From CAYGBW01 sp964348185 (GTDB lineage Bacteria > Desulfobacterota > BSN033 > WVXP01): a stretch of DNA of 38,237 nt. Where the stretch lies: NCBI GenBank assembly GCA_964348185.1, contig CAYGBW010000039.1, positions 1 to 38,237 on the forward strand, read 5' to 3'. This document shows positions 16,013 through 25,462 of this stretch, in pieces; position 1 is the stretch's first letter, and every line of letters begins with the position of its first letter. The notes under the pieces were generated by a model. It did no database searches. It was not told where the DNA came from and saw nothing but the letters and a program-made list of their open reading frames with translations. The translations under genes and the position numbers were made by a program.

Positions 16013-16273
16013 CGCTAGGATTCAAAGGGAGTCTCGAGACATCAGAGGCCGACCTCAAACAAAACTGCCTTTGACCCTCAGGACTTCCACAGATTACAAG
16101 GATATTGATTTTACCCTCCAAAGATGCTAAGTAGTTCACACCAAAAAAGGTCCTCGAATTGGACATTACCGAGTTTTTCAGGCGCTCCGTCCTGACTCGG
16201 TCCCGTTGGGGGCTACGCTCCGGAGTGGGAGTCAAGATCGCCGTCCATTGTGGAAAGAGGACATTCTTCAAAA

Positions 16274-16891
16274 ATGACTCGGCAAGAACAATTCGGGAAA
16301 AGCGTGACGGGAATCATTCTTGCCGGCGGAAAAAGTCGGAGAATGGGACGGGACAAATTGTTTCTCCAAACGGGAGGCGTGCCTCTTTTCGAGCGGGTCT
16401 ATGGGGTTTTGAATCGAATCTTCACCGACATCATCGTGGTGGCCAACAATCCCAAGTGGTTTCATTCCTATGGTGTCCGGGTTGTTACCGATGTGATTCC
16501 CGGTAAGGGAGCTATCGGAGGACTTCACACAGGCCTCAAATACGCATCGAGCCACCATAGCTTCTGTTTTGCCGCCGACATGCCATTCCTGAACCCCCGA
16601 CTGATTCGCTACATGATTGGAAAGAGAAACGAGGGGGATGTGATCATCCCCAGAACATCTGACGGCCTTCAGCCCCTTCACGCCATATACTCCAAAGCAT
16701 GCCTCCTCCCCATCGAGAATCTCATCACCAAGGGAAACTTAAAGATCGTTGATTTTTTCAGGGAGATTACCGTAGTATATATCTCTGAAAGGGAGGTTCT
16801 CACTTATGATCCCAGGTTGATCTCTTTGATGAACATCAACACGAGGGAAGACCTCCGGCACGCAGAAAATGTGCTCACCCACGGTATTTGA
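16274..16891 (+). CDS. mobA: Molybdenum cofactor guanylyltransferase
   Basis: This 205-residue protein has the nucleotidyltransferase signature ILAGGKSRRMGRDK near its start and the ADMPF metal-binding motif. Both are diagnostic of MobA, which joins GMP to molybdopterin to make the guanine dinucleotide cofactor for bacterial molybdoenzymes. The ATG at 16274 is used; GAGGA lies about 12 bases upstream, which is long, and an in-frame GTG at 16250 would add eight residues but has no ribosome binding site. It is the first of three co-directional genes unrelated to pili. No other molybdenum gene is in the window. Confidence 0.88.
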   Translation: MTRQEQFGKSVTGIILAGGKSRRMGRDKLFLQTGGVPLFERVYGVLNRIFTDIIVVANNPKWFHSYGVRVVTDVIPGKGAIGGLHTGLKYASSHHSFCFAADMPFLNPRLIRYMIGKRNEGDVIIPRTSDGLQPLHAIYSKACLLPIENLITKGNLKIVDFFREITVVYISEREVLTYDPRLISLMNINTREDLRHAENVLTHGI

Positions 16892-16905
16892 AGGGATTCT
16901 CGGTG

Positions 16906-18816
16906 ATGTTGATCAGACGAGCCCGCGCAATTTCAGCTTTGATCGTTATGTGGGGATCCCTCCTCGGTCTAGAGGGTCTCTCCCCAGGTGAGACGCCATC
17001 TGAACGTCAGATGTTGGCGGTCGGTGTGGGAGCTTATCGAGACAAACTCTACCCTCTTGCCGAAACCCAACTGCTCGAGTTCCTTGAGAGATACCCTCAG
17101 AGCCAATTCAGACTGGACATGACCTATCTCTTGGGAAGAATCTATTTTCTCCAGGGCAAGTTCCGCAAAGCCCGTGACACTTTTCTCAGCCTAATCAACG
17201 ATGGGAAGGTCAATCTCGTCAATCAGAAGAACGGTCTATTCTGGCTGGCTGAGTCATGTGCCCAACTCGATCGATGGGAAGAAGCCAAGGCCTATTACCT
17301 GGAGTTCCTGGGGAAAACCTCCGAAAGCCCCTTTCTGGAAAAGACCCTCTTTGTTCTCGGTCTCCTCTCCTTTAGAGAGAAGGCGTTGACAGAGGCAGAA
17401 GCCTATTTCAGCAGAGCCGTCATGGCCTATCCAAACGGAGAGTATACGTCTCAGGTCCAGTACTATCGCGGTCTGGTTTATGGCCGGTGGGGAAACTACC
17501 ATCGGGCGGTCCAGCTGTTAAGGGAAGCGATTTCGGCTTCTCCACGTCTACCCGCTTCCCTGCGCAAGGACGCCCTCTTCCAACTTGCCGAGAATCGGCT
17601 CAAACTGGGCCAGTTCCGATTGGCTCTCCCCTATTACCTGGAGTTCTACAGAACCTATCCCCAGGACTCTCGCGCTCCTTTTGCCCTCTACGGTGCCGGA
17701 TGGTGTCAGTTAAACACGGGCCAGGCGGGAGCGGCCCTCGAGTCCTTTCAAAAACTGATCAGAGACTTCCCCAAATCAGATCCCAGCTCTCATGCCCTTT
17801 ACAGAGTAGGTGAAATTCGTCTCGAACAGGGGAATTACGAACAGGCGAAACGGGCGTTCGATGAGGTAGCAAAAGAATCTGCCGACACCGAACTTCTCGT
17901 TCCAGCCCTGATCAACCTCGGCTGGTGCTACCTCAATCTCGGGGATTTTGATGAGATGACTCGCGTGGCTCATCGTTTGCTGAAACTGCCGTCTGGTCAG
18001 GTGAGTAAGACGCTGCCCCAGTTACTTCTGGGGGAAGCCCACTTTCAGAGGGGGCAATACAAGGATGCCCTCCCCTACTTTTTCAATCTCCTCAACACCC
18101 CGTCTCAAAGGGAAAACGCGCTGTACAAAATCTCTCGATGTTATTTTTACGAGGGGAAGTACAAGGACGCTATCATCAATGTTGAAATTCTTTCTCTGGA
18201 ATATCCTGACTCGGAGCACCTCCAGGAGTGCCTCTATCTGGGGGGACAGGCTGCATATCGTTTGGGAGATATCGAAAAAGCGATTGACAGTTTCTCCGGA
18301 ATCCTCAAAAGACAGCAGCAGGATTCCTGGACAGTTGCGGCTCTCCATGAGTTGGGAAAAGTCTACTACGAACGAAAGGACTTGAAGAAGGCCAAGAGCC
18401 TTTTTGCGAGGATTGTCCATGAGGTACCCGATGCACCGACGGCCATTTCAGCCTCTTACTACCTTGGGATCATCCATTATAAAGAGAAGGATACCGCAAA
18501 GGCTCTTGAGTACCTCAAGGCTGCCCTCACGTCAAGCAATGGAGCAATCCAAGCCGAGGCTCATTATCGAATGGGAAAGATCTATCTCCACAAGAGAGCC
18601 TACTTCCTATCCCTCCATCATTTCCAAACCATCGTGGATATCTTGGCCGATCAAAGGGGTTGGGTAGAGTTGGCCCTTTTCGAGATCGGAAACATTCGAC
18701 TGGCTCAAGGTGAATCTACCAAAGCCGAGAAGGCTTTTCAAAAGGTTCTCGAGGTCTCGAAAGATGGAGATTTGAGAGAGTTATCTGAGAAGATGATGGC
18801 CTCAATGAAGGATTGA
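16906..18816 (+). CDS. Secreted or envelope TPR-repeat protein
   Basis: This 636-residue protein has an N-terminal hydrophobic segment (about 5-25) resembling a signal peptide, then at least a dozen tetratricopeptide repeats to the C-terminus. Examples are AETQLLEFLERYPQSQF, YYLEFLGKTSES, FQKLIRDFPKSDP and KAEKAFQKVLE. The repeat style, with FPxS/YPxS ends, resembles YbgF/BamD-type periplasmic TPR proteins. There is no catalytic domain, so a scaffold role in the periplasm is the limit of what can be said. The ATG at 16906 is chosen because GAAGGG precedes it and it opens the signal peptide; a TTG at 16888 overlapping the mobA stop is possible. It may be cotranscribed with mobA. Confidence 0.8.
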   Translation: MLIRRARAISALIVMWGSLLGLEGLSPGETPSERQMLAVGVGAYRDKLYPLAETQLLEFLERYPQSQFRLDMTYLLGRIYFLQGKFRKARDTFLSLINDGKVNLVNQKNGLFWLAESCAQLDRWEEAKAYYLEFLGKTSESPFLEKTLFVLGLLSFREKALTEAEAYFSRAVMAYPNGEYTSQVQYYRGLVYGRWGNYHRAVQLLREAISASPRLPASLRKDALFQLAENRLKLGQFRLALPYYLEFYRTYPQDSRAPFALYGAGWCQLNTGQAGAALESFQKLIRDFPKSDPSSHALYRVGEIRLEQGNYEQAKRAFDEVAKESADTELLVPALINLGWCYLNLGDFDEMTRVAHRLLKLPSGQVSKTLPQLLLGEAHFQRGQYKDALPYFFNLLNTPSQRENALYKISRCYFYEGKYKDAIINVEILSLEYPDSEHLQECLYLGGQAAYRLGDIEKAIDSFSGILKRQQQDSWTVAALHELGKVYYERKDLKKAKSLFARIVHEVPDAPTAISASYYLGIIHYKEKDTAKALEYLKAALTSSNGAIQAEAHYRMGKIYLHKRAYFLSLHHFQTIVDILADQRGWVELALFEIGNIRLAQGESTKAEKAFQKVLEVSKDGDLRELSEKMMASMKD

Positions 18817-18902
18817 AGCCCCAACCCTGACGACGGAATCATCCTGGACCTGGAGCGCGGATGTAAACCTTCCTGCGTCGACCGCAACAGGGGAGGGGCT
18901 GA

Positions 18903-20714
18903 TTGGTTCAAGGGTGTGGCCTTGAATTCACCCAACAGATGAGCGAATATCTGAAAAGACAGGATACAGACCGTACTGCGGAAATCGTGGTGCCCTCAGG
19001 AGTGACCAAAAGATGGAGGGTAAGGCCTCCAGATCCCCAGCTCTCAAGAAACCTGACTGACCATCTGGCACTCTCCCCCTTGGCTGCCAAGATCCTCTCC
19101 TGCCGAGGCATCAAAACGCCTGAAGAGGGGGAGCGCTTTATCAAACCCTCTCTCTCCCATCTCCACTCTCCATTCCTGATGAGGGACATGGAACGTGCCG
19201 TGGATCGGGTAATCAAGGCCCTGGACAATCGGGAAAGGGTCCAAATCTATGGCGACTACGACGTGGATGGAATCACGTCGACAGCCATTCTCGTGGCTTT
19301 CTTCCGTGAATTGGGGATGAGGCCACACTACTATATACCCCACCGGATCAGAGAGGGCCATGGACTCAACATGGATACGGTCAAACGCTTCAGTGCAGAG
19401 GGGGTCAACCTTTTAATCACGACAGACTGCGGCGTGTCCAATTACCGTGAAATCGAGGAAGCCGCCAGGCTTGGTATCGATACCATCGTGGTTGATCATC
19501 ACGAGACCCCGGATCAACTCCCCCCTGCCTGGGCCGTTCTCAATCCGAAGCGAAGAGACTGTCCTTTTCCCTTTGACAGGCTGGCTGGTGTTGGGGTGGC
19601 TTTCCAACTCCTCATTGCCCTGCGGGCAAAGCTTCGGCAAAGGGGATTCTGGCATGGTGGAGATCCACCGAACCTCAGGAGATACCTTGATCTTGTTTCT
19701 CTGGGGACGATCTCCGATGTGGTTCCCCTCGTGGACGAAAACAGAATCTTGACCAAATTTGGCCTTGAGGAACTTAGAGAGACAAAGCGCGAGGGGATCA
19801 AGGCTCTCAAAGAGTCTTCAGGCCTAGATGGGAGGGCCATCAACACGGGCCATGTTGCATTCCAGCTTTCTCCCCGTTTGAACGCCTGTGGCCGGCTCGC
19901 TCATGCGGGCATGGCGGTGGAACTTCTCCTCACCGACTGTGTGGATGAGGCCAGGAGAATCGCTTCAGAGTTGGAGCAATTGAATGATCGACGTCAGGGG
20001 ATGGGAGATCAGATCCTCGGTGAGATTCTCGAGGAGATTGAGCGACATCCGGAACATCTTGACCGTCCTTGCCTCTTCTTCTTATCTCCCCGCTGGCACC
20101 CCGGAGTCATCGGAATTGTCGCCTCACGAATCGTAGAGCGTTTCTGGAAACCCTCTGTTCTGGTATCTGTCAATGAAGAAAACCTTGGAAGAGGTTCAGC
20201 CCGAGGCATCGATGGCGTGGATCTTTACCACACCCTCAAGCGGTGTGGGGAGTTATTGATAGGTTTCGGTGGCCATCAAAGGGCGGCAGGTTTTACGATC
20301 AGTTCGGAATTGATTGAAGCGCTTCGGAACCGCTTTGAAGAGGCCCTATCCCAGGAGGGATTCGATGAGGTCGAGGAACCCATTCTGTTAATTGATGCAG
20401 AGGTGACCCTGGCAGAAATTGATCGCCGTCTCCTGGATGACCTCACGCTTTTTGAACCCCACGGCACGGGTAATCCTCGGCCTCTTTTCCTCTCGCGGAA
20501 TGTGGCCGTTTGCGACAGAAGAATCGTGGGGAACGACAGTCTCAAGCTAAGAATCAAGGACGAGCAGGTATTCGAAGCGATTGGATTCCAAATGGGAGAT
20601 CGACTTTCCCTGACGTCCGGGCCAATTGACCTGGTTTTCACTCCTCAATTAAACCCGTGGATGGGCTCCCACCGGATTGAATTGGAGATGAAGGACCTGA
20701 TCCCCCATGGGTGA
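18903..20714 (+). CDS. recJ: Single-stranded-DNA-specific exonuclease RecJ
   Basis: This 603-residue protein has the DHH phosphoesterase motifs of RecJ: YGDYDVDGITS (motif I), TTDCG (II), VDHHETP (III) and the GTISDVVPL region (IV). A DHHA1 domain with GFGGHQRAAGFTI and a C-terminal OB-like region ending near LEMKDLIPHG follow. RecJ degrades 5' ssDNA ends in recombination, mismatch and base-excision repair, using Mn2+/Mg2+. TTG at 18903 is used because GGAGG lies 6 bases upstream. An ATG at 18939 has no such signal, and homologous sequence begins only near residue 35 (KRWRVRPPD). It is convergent with the amidase; the 127-bp gap between them holds no clear terminator. Confidence 0.93.
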   Translation: MVQGCGLEFTQQMSEYLKRQDTDRTAEIVVPSGVTKRWRVRPPDPQLSRNLTDHLALSPLAAKILSCRGIKTPEEGERFIKPSLSHLHSPFLMRDMERAVDRVIKALDNRERVQIYGDYDVDGITSTAILVAFFRELGMRPHYYIPHRIREGHGLNMDTVKRFSAEGVNLLITTDCGVSNYREIEEAARLGIDTIVVDHHETPDQLPPAWAVLNPKRRDCPFPFDRLAGVGVAFQLLIALRAKLRQRGFWHGGDPPNLRRYLDLVSLGTISDVVPLVDENRILTKFGLEELRETKREGIKALKESSGLDGRAINTGHVAFQLSPRLNACGRLAHAGMAVELLLTDCVDEARRIASELEQLNDRRQGMGDQILGEILEEIERHPEHLDRPCLFFLSPRWHPGVIGIVASRIVERFWKPSVLVSVNEENLGRGSARGIDGVDLYHTLKRCGELLIGFGGHQRAAGFTISSELIEALRNRFEEALSQEGFDEVEEPILLIDAEVTLAEIDRRLLDDLTLFEPHGTGNPRPLFLSRNVAVCDRRIVGNDSLKLRIKDEQVFEAIGFQMGDRLSLTSGPIDLVFTPQLNPWMGSHRIELEMKDLIPHG

Positions 20715-20841
20715 GACCTGAAAGGGGGAGATCCCGCGATGATACCCGGACTGGAGAGTCATCCCGAGGGGCCATTCCTGCGGTGAGTGAACGAAAAATC
20801 TACCCGAATGGCAAAGCGTCCCTCTAGCATAAATGGCACGC

Positions 20842-22476
20842 TCAGGTGGCTGGAACCTGCTCCATCTCGGCGATGTATTTGGCGATCCCGTCCTTTATTC
20901 CATTTGCGAGTTCTTCCAAGTATCGATCATCTCTCAGCCGTTGCTCTTCTGTCCGGTTACTGATAAAGGAAACCTCAACGAGAATGCAGGGCATGTTGGC
21001 TCCGATCAAAACATAGAACGGCGCTTCCTTCACGCCCAGATCGTGGACCCGGGAGTATCTTCGGCTGAGGCGTCCGTGCATGGATTGTTGGACGTGTTCG
21101 GCCAATCGGCGAGATTCGTTGATCTTCGTCGTCCGCATGAGATCGTATAATATGTACTGAAGGTCACTCAGCTTCTTTGTTGAGACCGCATTCTCTCGGG
21201 CGGCAAGTTCCATGGATTCCTCATCCGTTGCAAAATTGAGGACATAGGTCTCTATCCCCCGGGTTCGCCGCTCCCGTGTCGCGTTCGTATGGATAGAGAC
21301 GAAAAGATCCCCCTTCTGGGTGTTGGCAATAGCTGTTCTCTCATCTAGGGGAAGAAAAACGTCCTTTCTTCGGGTGAGAATCGTTTCAAGCCCCAGTTCC
21401 CCCTTGAGCTTCGTTTCCAGTTTTTTGGCGATCTTCAGGACGACCCCCTTCTCTTGAAGACCCCTTGGACCAATGGCACCCGGATCCTTCCCCCCATGTC
21501 CCGGATCGATGATGATTCGCCTGATCCCAAGGCCGAGTTGCTGAAGGAGAGACGGCTTGCTGGGAAAACGACCGTTTCTCTCCCGGCTTTCGATCTTCTG
21601 CCCATTTCCATGGACATCGATGATGATTCGAAAGGGATCCTTTAAGGGGAATGTATTGTAACTGCTGAGGGACTCCATATCGAGAACGACCCGGACCATG
21701 TTCCGTGAGTGCTGAGCGGCGCGCGCCATGGTCAGCAGCCCGTCCCGGATAGGTATGGGATGGCTCAGTTCAGGGCCGATCCGGGCGGACTGAATGTCGA
21801 CATAGATACGTGGAGGTTTCCCCCTATTCGGATCCTTTCTGAGAAAATGGTCCTGGAATGAGGTTTCCCCGGCCAGATCGACCACCACTCGAGTGTACTC
21901 CGCATTGGACCAATGCCGGATTCCGGTGACTTGGATCAACCGCTTCTCCTTGGGTCGATAGCGCTTCAGGTCAGCCAGCCGTCTTCGGGCCTCGCTAACC
22001 ATATCCCCATGGGGAAACCGCTCTTCCACTTTGAAAAAACTCAGATAGGCCAACTCATGGTTCTTCTTCTTGAGGTGAATCTCTCCAATTCTGAACTGTG
22101 CGTCATCGGCGTAACGACTCGAGGGATAGAAGGTGGTCAATCGCTGGTAGGCAGAGAGGGCCAAATCCAGATCAGCTTGTCGGCCCGAGCGACGATTGAG
22201 ATTCTCATAGAGACTTCCCATTGTGAAAAGGGCATCGTCAGCCCGTTCACTCTCAGGAAAGGTTCCAACGACGTGCTCAAACTGGCGAATGCACTTGAGC
22301 CAGTTGGACCGGTACCTCTGCTTCTTCTGCGACCTCTGAAGGGCATAATACTCGGTCCGGGCCTTCTGATAGAGCGCTTCTGCCCCACGGTGAGAAGAAG
22401 CCGGGGACTGGAGAGGCAAAAACCCTGTGATGAGCACGATGGGGATAAGCCCCGTGAGGAACCGACTGAGCCTCAT
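20842..22476 (-). CDS. amiC: N-acetylmuramoyl-L-alanine amidase with TPR and AMIN domains
   Basis: This 544-residue secreted enzyme has a signal peptide (to about residue 28), TPR-like repeats (about 30-155), an AMIN domain (about 165-270) and an Amidase_3 domain (about 310-540). Zinc ligands are visible: His in IIIDPGHGGKDPG, Glu in LQEKGVVL and His in SIHTNA, with the catalytic Glu in VEVSFISN. It cleaves peptide stems from peptidoglycan. AMIN domains target such enzymes to septa or envelope sites; the neighbouring PilQ also carries them. The second ATG (22476) is preferred because GAGG lies 6 bases upstream; the first ATG (22488) would add four residues. It may be transcribed from its own sigma-54-like promoter at 22593-22609. 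Confidence 0.9.
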   Translation of the reverse strand: MRLSRFLTGLIPIVLITGFLPLQSPASSHRGAEALYQKARTEYYALQRSQKKQRYRSNWLKCIRQFEHVVGTFPESERADDALFTMGSLYENLNRRSGRQADLDLALSAYQRLTTFYPSSRYADDAQFRIGEIHLKKKNHELAYLSFFKVEERFPHGDMVSEARRRLADLKRYRPKEKRLIQVTGIRHWSNAEYTRVVVDLAGETSFQDHFLRKDPNRGKPPRIYVDIQSARIGPELSHPIPIRDGLLTMARAAQHSRNMVRVVLDMESLSSYNTFPLKDPFRIIIDVHGNGQKIESRERNGRFPSKPSLLQQLGLGIRRIIIDPGHGGKDPGAIGPRGLQEKGVVLKIAKKLETKLKGELGLETILTRRKDVFLPLDERTAIANTQKGDLFVSIHTNATRERRTRGIETYVLNFATDEESMELAARENAVSTKKLSDLQYILYDLMRTTKINESRRLAEHVQQSMHGRLSRRYSRVHDLGVKEAPFYVLIGANMPCILVEVSFISNRTEEQRLRDDRYLEELANGIKDGIAKYIAEMEQVPAT

Positions 22477-22490
22477 TAGATACCTCATGC

Positions 22491-22518
22491 AAAACCACAG
22501 CCTTCGGCTGTCGGTTTT
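22491..22518 (-). promoter_or_regulatory. Strong stem-loop in the amiC leader
   Basis: Arms AAAACCACAGCC (22491-22502) and GGCTGT-c-GGTTTT (22506-22518) pair over 12 bp with one bulged base and a 3-base loop. On the minus strand it ends in TTTT and stops only 15 bases before the amiC start, so it could terminate, attenuate or shield the ribosome site. The plus strand also has a T-run after it (TTTTT to 22519), so it could end transcripts in both directions. Confidence 0.55.
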
Positions 22519-22592
22519 TCAGCTTTCTGACGAATGATGGCCTCTTCTGATTGCCTTTGCTGATGTCTGATCCCCGACCCCTGGTCTCCATG

Positions 22593-22609
22593 CGCAAAGG
22601 CCGAGCCAG
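22593..22609 (-). promoter_or_regulatory. Candidate sigma-54 promoter of amiC
   Basis: The minus strand reads CTGGCTCGGCCTTTGCG. GG and GC are 10 bases apart; mismatches to consensus are the A of TGGCAC and the last W. It shares bases with the stem of the presumed pilQ terminator, so coincidence is possible. The predicted start near 22582 would give a leader of about 106 nt carrying the stem-loop at 22491-22518. Confidence 0.45.
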
Positions 22610-22632
22610 ACAATGTTATCAGACTCGGCCTT
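22597..22632 (-). terminator. Presumed terminator of the pilMNOPQ operon
   Basis: A 9-bp perfect stem (AAGGCCGAG at 22597-22605 with CTCGGCCTT at 22624-22632) with an 18-base loop lies about 44 bases after the pilQ stop. On the minus strand it is followed by only three Ts, so strength is uncertain. Confidence 0.55.
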
Positions 22633-22675
22633 ACTCTACCAGATAGAGCCCTATGTTGACAAGTCACCCCGCGGT

Positions 22676-25462
22676 TTACGCCGTTTCCTGGACAATCCTC
22701 GGGGATATGAAGATCAATAGGTCCCTCCTGTCATCAGACTTTGATGTTCTCTTGAAAAGCCAACCCAGAATCGGAACCTTGCCGAGCAGGGGGACACGCT
22801 CAACGCCGTCGGCTTTTTCGATGCTGTAAAGCCCAGCAATGACCACCACATCGCCGTCCTTGACCAAGACCTCGGTGATCGCCTCTTTCTTGTCAATGGC
22901 GGGAACCCCCTGGACCGTAATCGAATCATCGGGCGTGTCCTTGGCCGCCTTGATATTCATCTTGACATGGCCATCGGCCGTCACATGGGGGGTCACGGTC
23001 AGGTTGATGTTCGCCTCCACGAATTCTGTTGTCGCTGTTCCCTCAGCGGTCAGCTTCAGGTAGGGAATTCTCAGGCCCTGCTCGATATGAGCCTCGGTGT
23101 TGTCCAGGGTGGTAATTCTCGGTGCCGAAATGATTTTCCCCTCTCCGGCAGTTTCCAGGGCACTCAGCTCCACATCCAGATTGGTGATGTCTCCGAGGTT
23201 GGCCAGGTTGAAAGTGATGGCACTTGTGGCCGCGTCCACAGGGAAATTCGCGACGGTGTCGACACCAATTCCTCCCTGGATTCCTATGGTACCTGTTTCA
23301 CCCCCAATGTTCTGTGGGGGTAAGGTCCCTCCCCACTTGATCCCGAGTTCTCGTGAAAAATTGGTGGCCGCCTCAACAATCCTTGCCTCGATGATGACTT
23401 GAGGCGTCTTGGTATCGAGAGATGCAACAAGGTCCCTGGCCTCGGCAACGCTTGTGGGGATGTCTTTGATGACCAACGTGTTCGTCCGGGTGTCAACCGA
23501 CAGGGCTCCCCGCTCCGAAAGGATGTTCTTGACCTGGGGCTGGAGTTCCTGGGCGAGAGAGTAGTTTACGGGAATCAATTCAGTAACGAGATCTTCCAGT
23601 CTTTCTTTAGCTCTCTTGGAGGTCAGATGCTGTTCCTCTTCCTTCTTGAGGGCTTCAGCCGGGGCCACACGAATCACGTTCCCCATGCGCATCTTGCCCA
23701 GATTATTGGAGAAGAGAATGATGTCCAAGGCCTGGTCCCAGGGGACATCGACGAGTCGGATCGTCACCTTGCCTTTGACGTCCTCCCCGGCCACGATGTT
23801 CAGTTGGCTCACCTCCGCGATCAGGCGGAGGATGTTCTTGATGTCCGCATCCTTGAAATCAAGGGAAAGGTGCCTCCCCGTATACCTCTTCCCCGGTGTT
23901 AGGGCGATTTCATAGATAGGTTGATCCTCGGGTGCCACCACGACGGCTCTATTCTCTGCTCCTACAACCGGTGTTGAACCCTTCGTCTCTGTCTCAACTT
24001 TTTGGACCCCTTCTTTGGGGGCTTGAGCAACCTGAGTCAGAGGCGATTCCTGGGCACGCTCAGGAGGGAGGCCACCTTCCTTAGGGTTCACGTCGTTGGG
24101 GTTCGCGTCCTTTGGATTCATCGCCTCATCAGCCCCGGCTTGGGGGCTTGGGGACGCATCGGGGCTCTTCTCTTCGGCACTTGCCTCGACGATCTCCGCC
24201 TGGGCAACTACCCCTTTGTCTGGGTTTGCAGGCTGAGAAATCGCCTCAGCAGTGGCCCGATCCCTTGCTGACGTGCGCCCCTTCCAGGGCATTTGAAAGT
24301 CCACGAAGATCCTCTTGCCCTCCTGAAGGGTCTCAAAGTCCACCGCCTCCCTGAGGTGAATGACGACTCTAACGTCTCTTGAGGTTCCCGATTTCACACC
24401 GTAGAGGCGGATGTACTCAACAGCACTCTCAAAGGCCCGGGTGTCAATACCCCGCTCTAAGTGTTTTGGGGCGCTCGTCTTTTTCAAATCAATGACAACA
24501 TCCCGGGGGGAAACCTTGAAGACCTCGTACTCGACTTTCACCGAACTGGACAGGACCACGCGAGACCTGTCATCGATCTGCTTAAAATCCACACCGGCAA
24601 GCACGCCTGTCACCGCTTCTTTTAGGATCTTGACATTCCCCAATGCCACCAGCAGTTCATTCTGAAAGCGATCGATTCGATAGGGAGGAACCCTAGTCCC
24701 GGGTATGTCGAGAACCAATCGAGTCTTTTTCGCATGGGTGCCGATGCGTATCCGCCTCAGGTCACGGGTTCCTGCTTCGACTGCGCGTTTGGGGAATTGG
24801 TTTGCCAAATCCCACAAATCGATAACGAGGCGGGGGGGAGAGGTGAGGGTGAAGGCATTGTAATCTCCGATTATCCCATCGGCCGTAACGGTCACCTCAG
24901 TGACGTCGCCCCGCTTTGTCGCCGAGACCTGCTTCAGGGCCTTGGCAGACCCCATTGTGATGAGGGTCTCTATCTCCTTCGCCACAGCTGGCCTTTCAAC
25001 CACAAAAGGCCTAGCCTCCACGGCGCTTTCGATATCAACGTAGAGCCTGTTGGCCTCCTGGGTGATGGTATAGTCGACACGATCCGCCAGACCGATGTCG
25101 ATCCTTCCCCTGCCTTCATCTCTGATCGCGACGATTTCAGTCACTGTTCCATTGTTTACAGAAATGGGGGTATCCACATCAAGGGAAGCATCTGAGATTT
25201 CAACAGAGATCCTCAAGGGATCTTCCCGCACCTCTAACAACTCATAGACAAATTCCCTTGAACCCTCAATGGTGACTCGGGTGTAGCCTCTCTCCTCCGC
25301 ATAACTAATCGCCTGAATGGCGACTGGCTCCCCGGAGACCAGAGGAAGCGTGGGCTCTTCCGGTCCTCTCCTGGCGCCACATCCTAGCACGAATGTCAAA
25401 CCGGCTGCCCACAAAAAGGCTAGGGTCAATGGGATAAAGCGATTCCGCGCCCAATGTTTCAT
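22676..25462 (-). CDS. pilQ: Type IV pilus secretin PilQ, probable lipoprotein
   Basis: The 928-residue protein has a signal segment ending in FVLGC (Cys28), a plausible though imperfect lipobox. About three AMIN-type beta domains follow (roughly 47-130, 155-265, 290-395). A low-complexity Pro/Glu/Asn linker (about 400-510) with an NPKDANPNDVNPKEGG stretch comes next, then an N0/STN domain (about 520-595), N1 (about 610-685) and the secretin domain (687-928), which ends VPLLGKVPILGWLFKRT. It forms the outer-membrane pore for the T4P fibre; AMIN domains bind peptidoglycan. The start overlaps the pilP stop by 4 bp (ATGA). It is the last gene of the pilMNOPQ block, and no pilot protein gene is adjacent. 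Confidence 0.95.
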   Translation of the reverse strand: MKHWARNRFIPLTLAFLWAAGLTFVLGCGARRGPEEPTLPLVSGEPVAIQAISYAEERGYTRVTIEGSREFVYELLEVREDPLRISVEISDASLDVDTPISVNNGTVTEIVAIRDEGRGRIDIGLADRVDYTITQEANRLYVDIESAVEARPFVVERPAVAKEIETLITMGSAKALKQVSATKRGDVTEVTVTADGIIGDYNAFTLTSPPRLVIDLWDLANQFPKRAVEAGTRDLRRIRIGTHAKKTRLVLDIPGTRVPPYRIDRFQNELLVALGNVKILKEAVTGVLAGVDFKQIDDRSRVVLSSSVKVEYEVFKVSPRDVVIDLKKTSAPKHLERGIDTRAFESAVEYIRLYGVKSGTSRDVRVVIHLREAVDFETLQEGKRIFVDFQMPWKGRTSARDRATAEAISQPANPDKGVVAQAEIVEASAEEKSPDASPSPQAGADEAMNPKDANPNDVNPKEGGLPPERAQESPLTQVAQAPKEGVQKVETETKGSTPVVGAENRAVVVAPEDQPIYEIALTPGKRYTGRHLSLDFKDADIKNILRLIAEVSQLNIVAGEDVKGKVTIRLVDVPWDQALDIILFSNNLGKMRMGNVIRVAPAEALKKEEEQHLTSKRAKERLEDLVTELIPVNYSLAQELQPQVKNILSERGALSVDTRTNTLVIKDIPTSVAEARDLVASLDTKTPQVIIEARIVEAATNFSRELGIKWGGTLPPQNIGGETGTIGIQGGIGVDTVANFPVDAATSAITFNLANLGDITNLDVELSALETAGEGKIISAPRITTLDNTEAHIEQGLRIPYLKLTAEGTATTEFVEANINLTVTPHVTADGHVKMNIKAAKDTPDDSITVQGVPAIDKKEAITEVLVKDGDVVVIAGLYSIEKADGVERVPLLGKVPILGWLFKRTSKSDDRRDLLIFISPRIVQETA

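Larger units (their letters stand above)
15510..16273. other. Long divergent intergenic region
   Basis: These 764 bases separate the MSHA-like operon from mobA and carry no convincing gene; the 95-codon frame at 15488-15775 contains the sigma-54 promoter and has no family features. Besides the promoters listed separately, a bulged stem-loop lies at 16169-16200 (CCGAGT with ACTCGG, then CAGG with CCTG, TTTT bulge) upstream of mobA. The length leaves room for enhancer sites or a small RNA. Confidence 0.5.
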
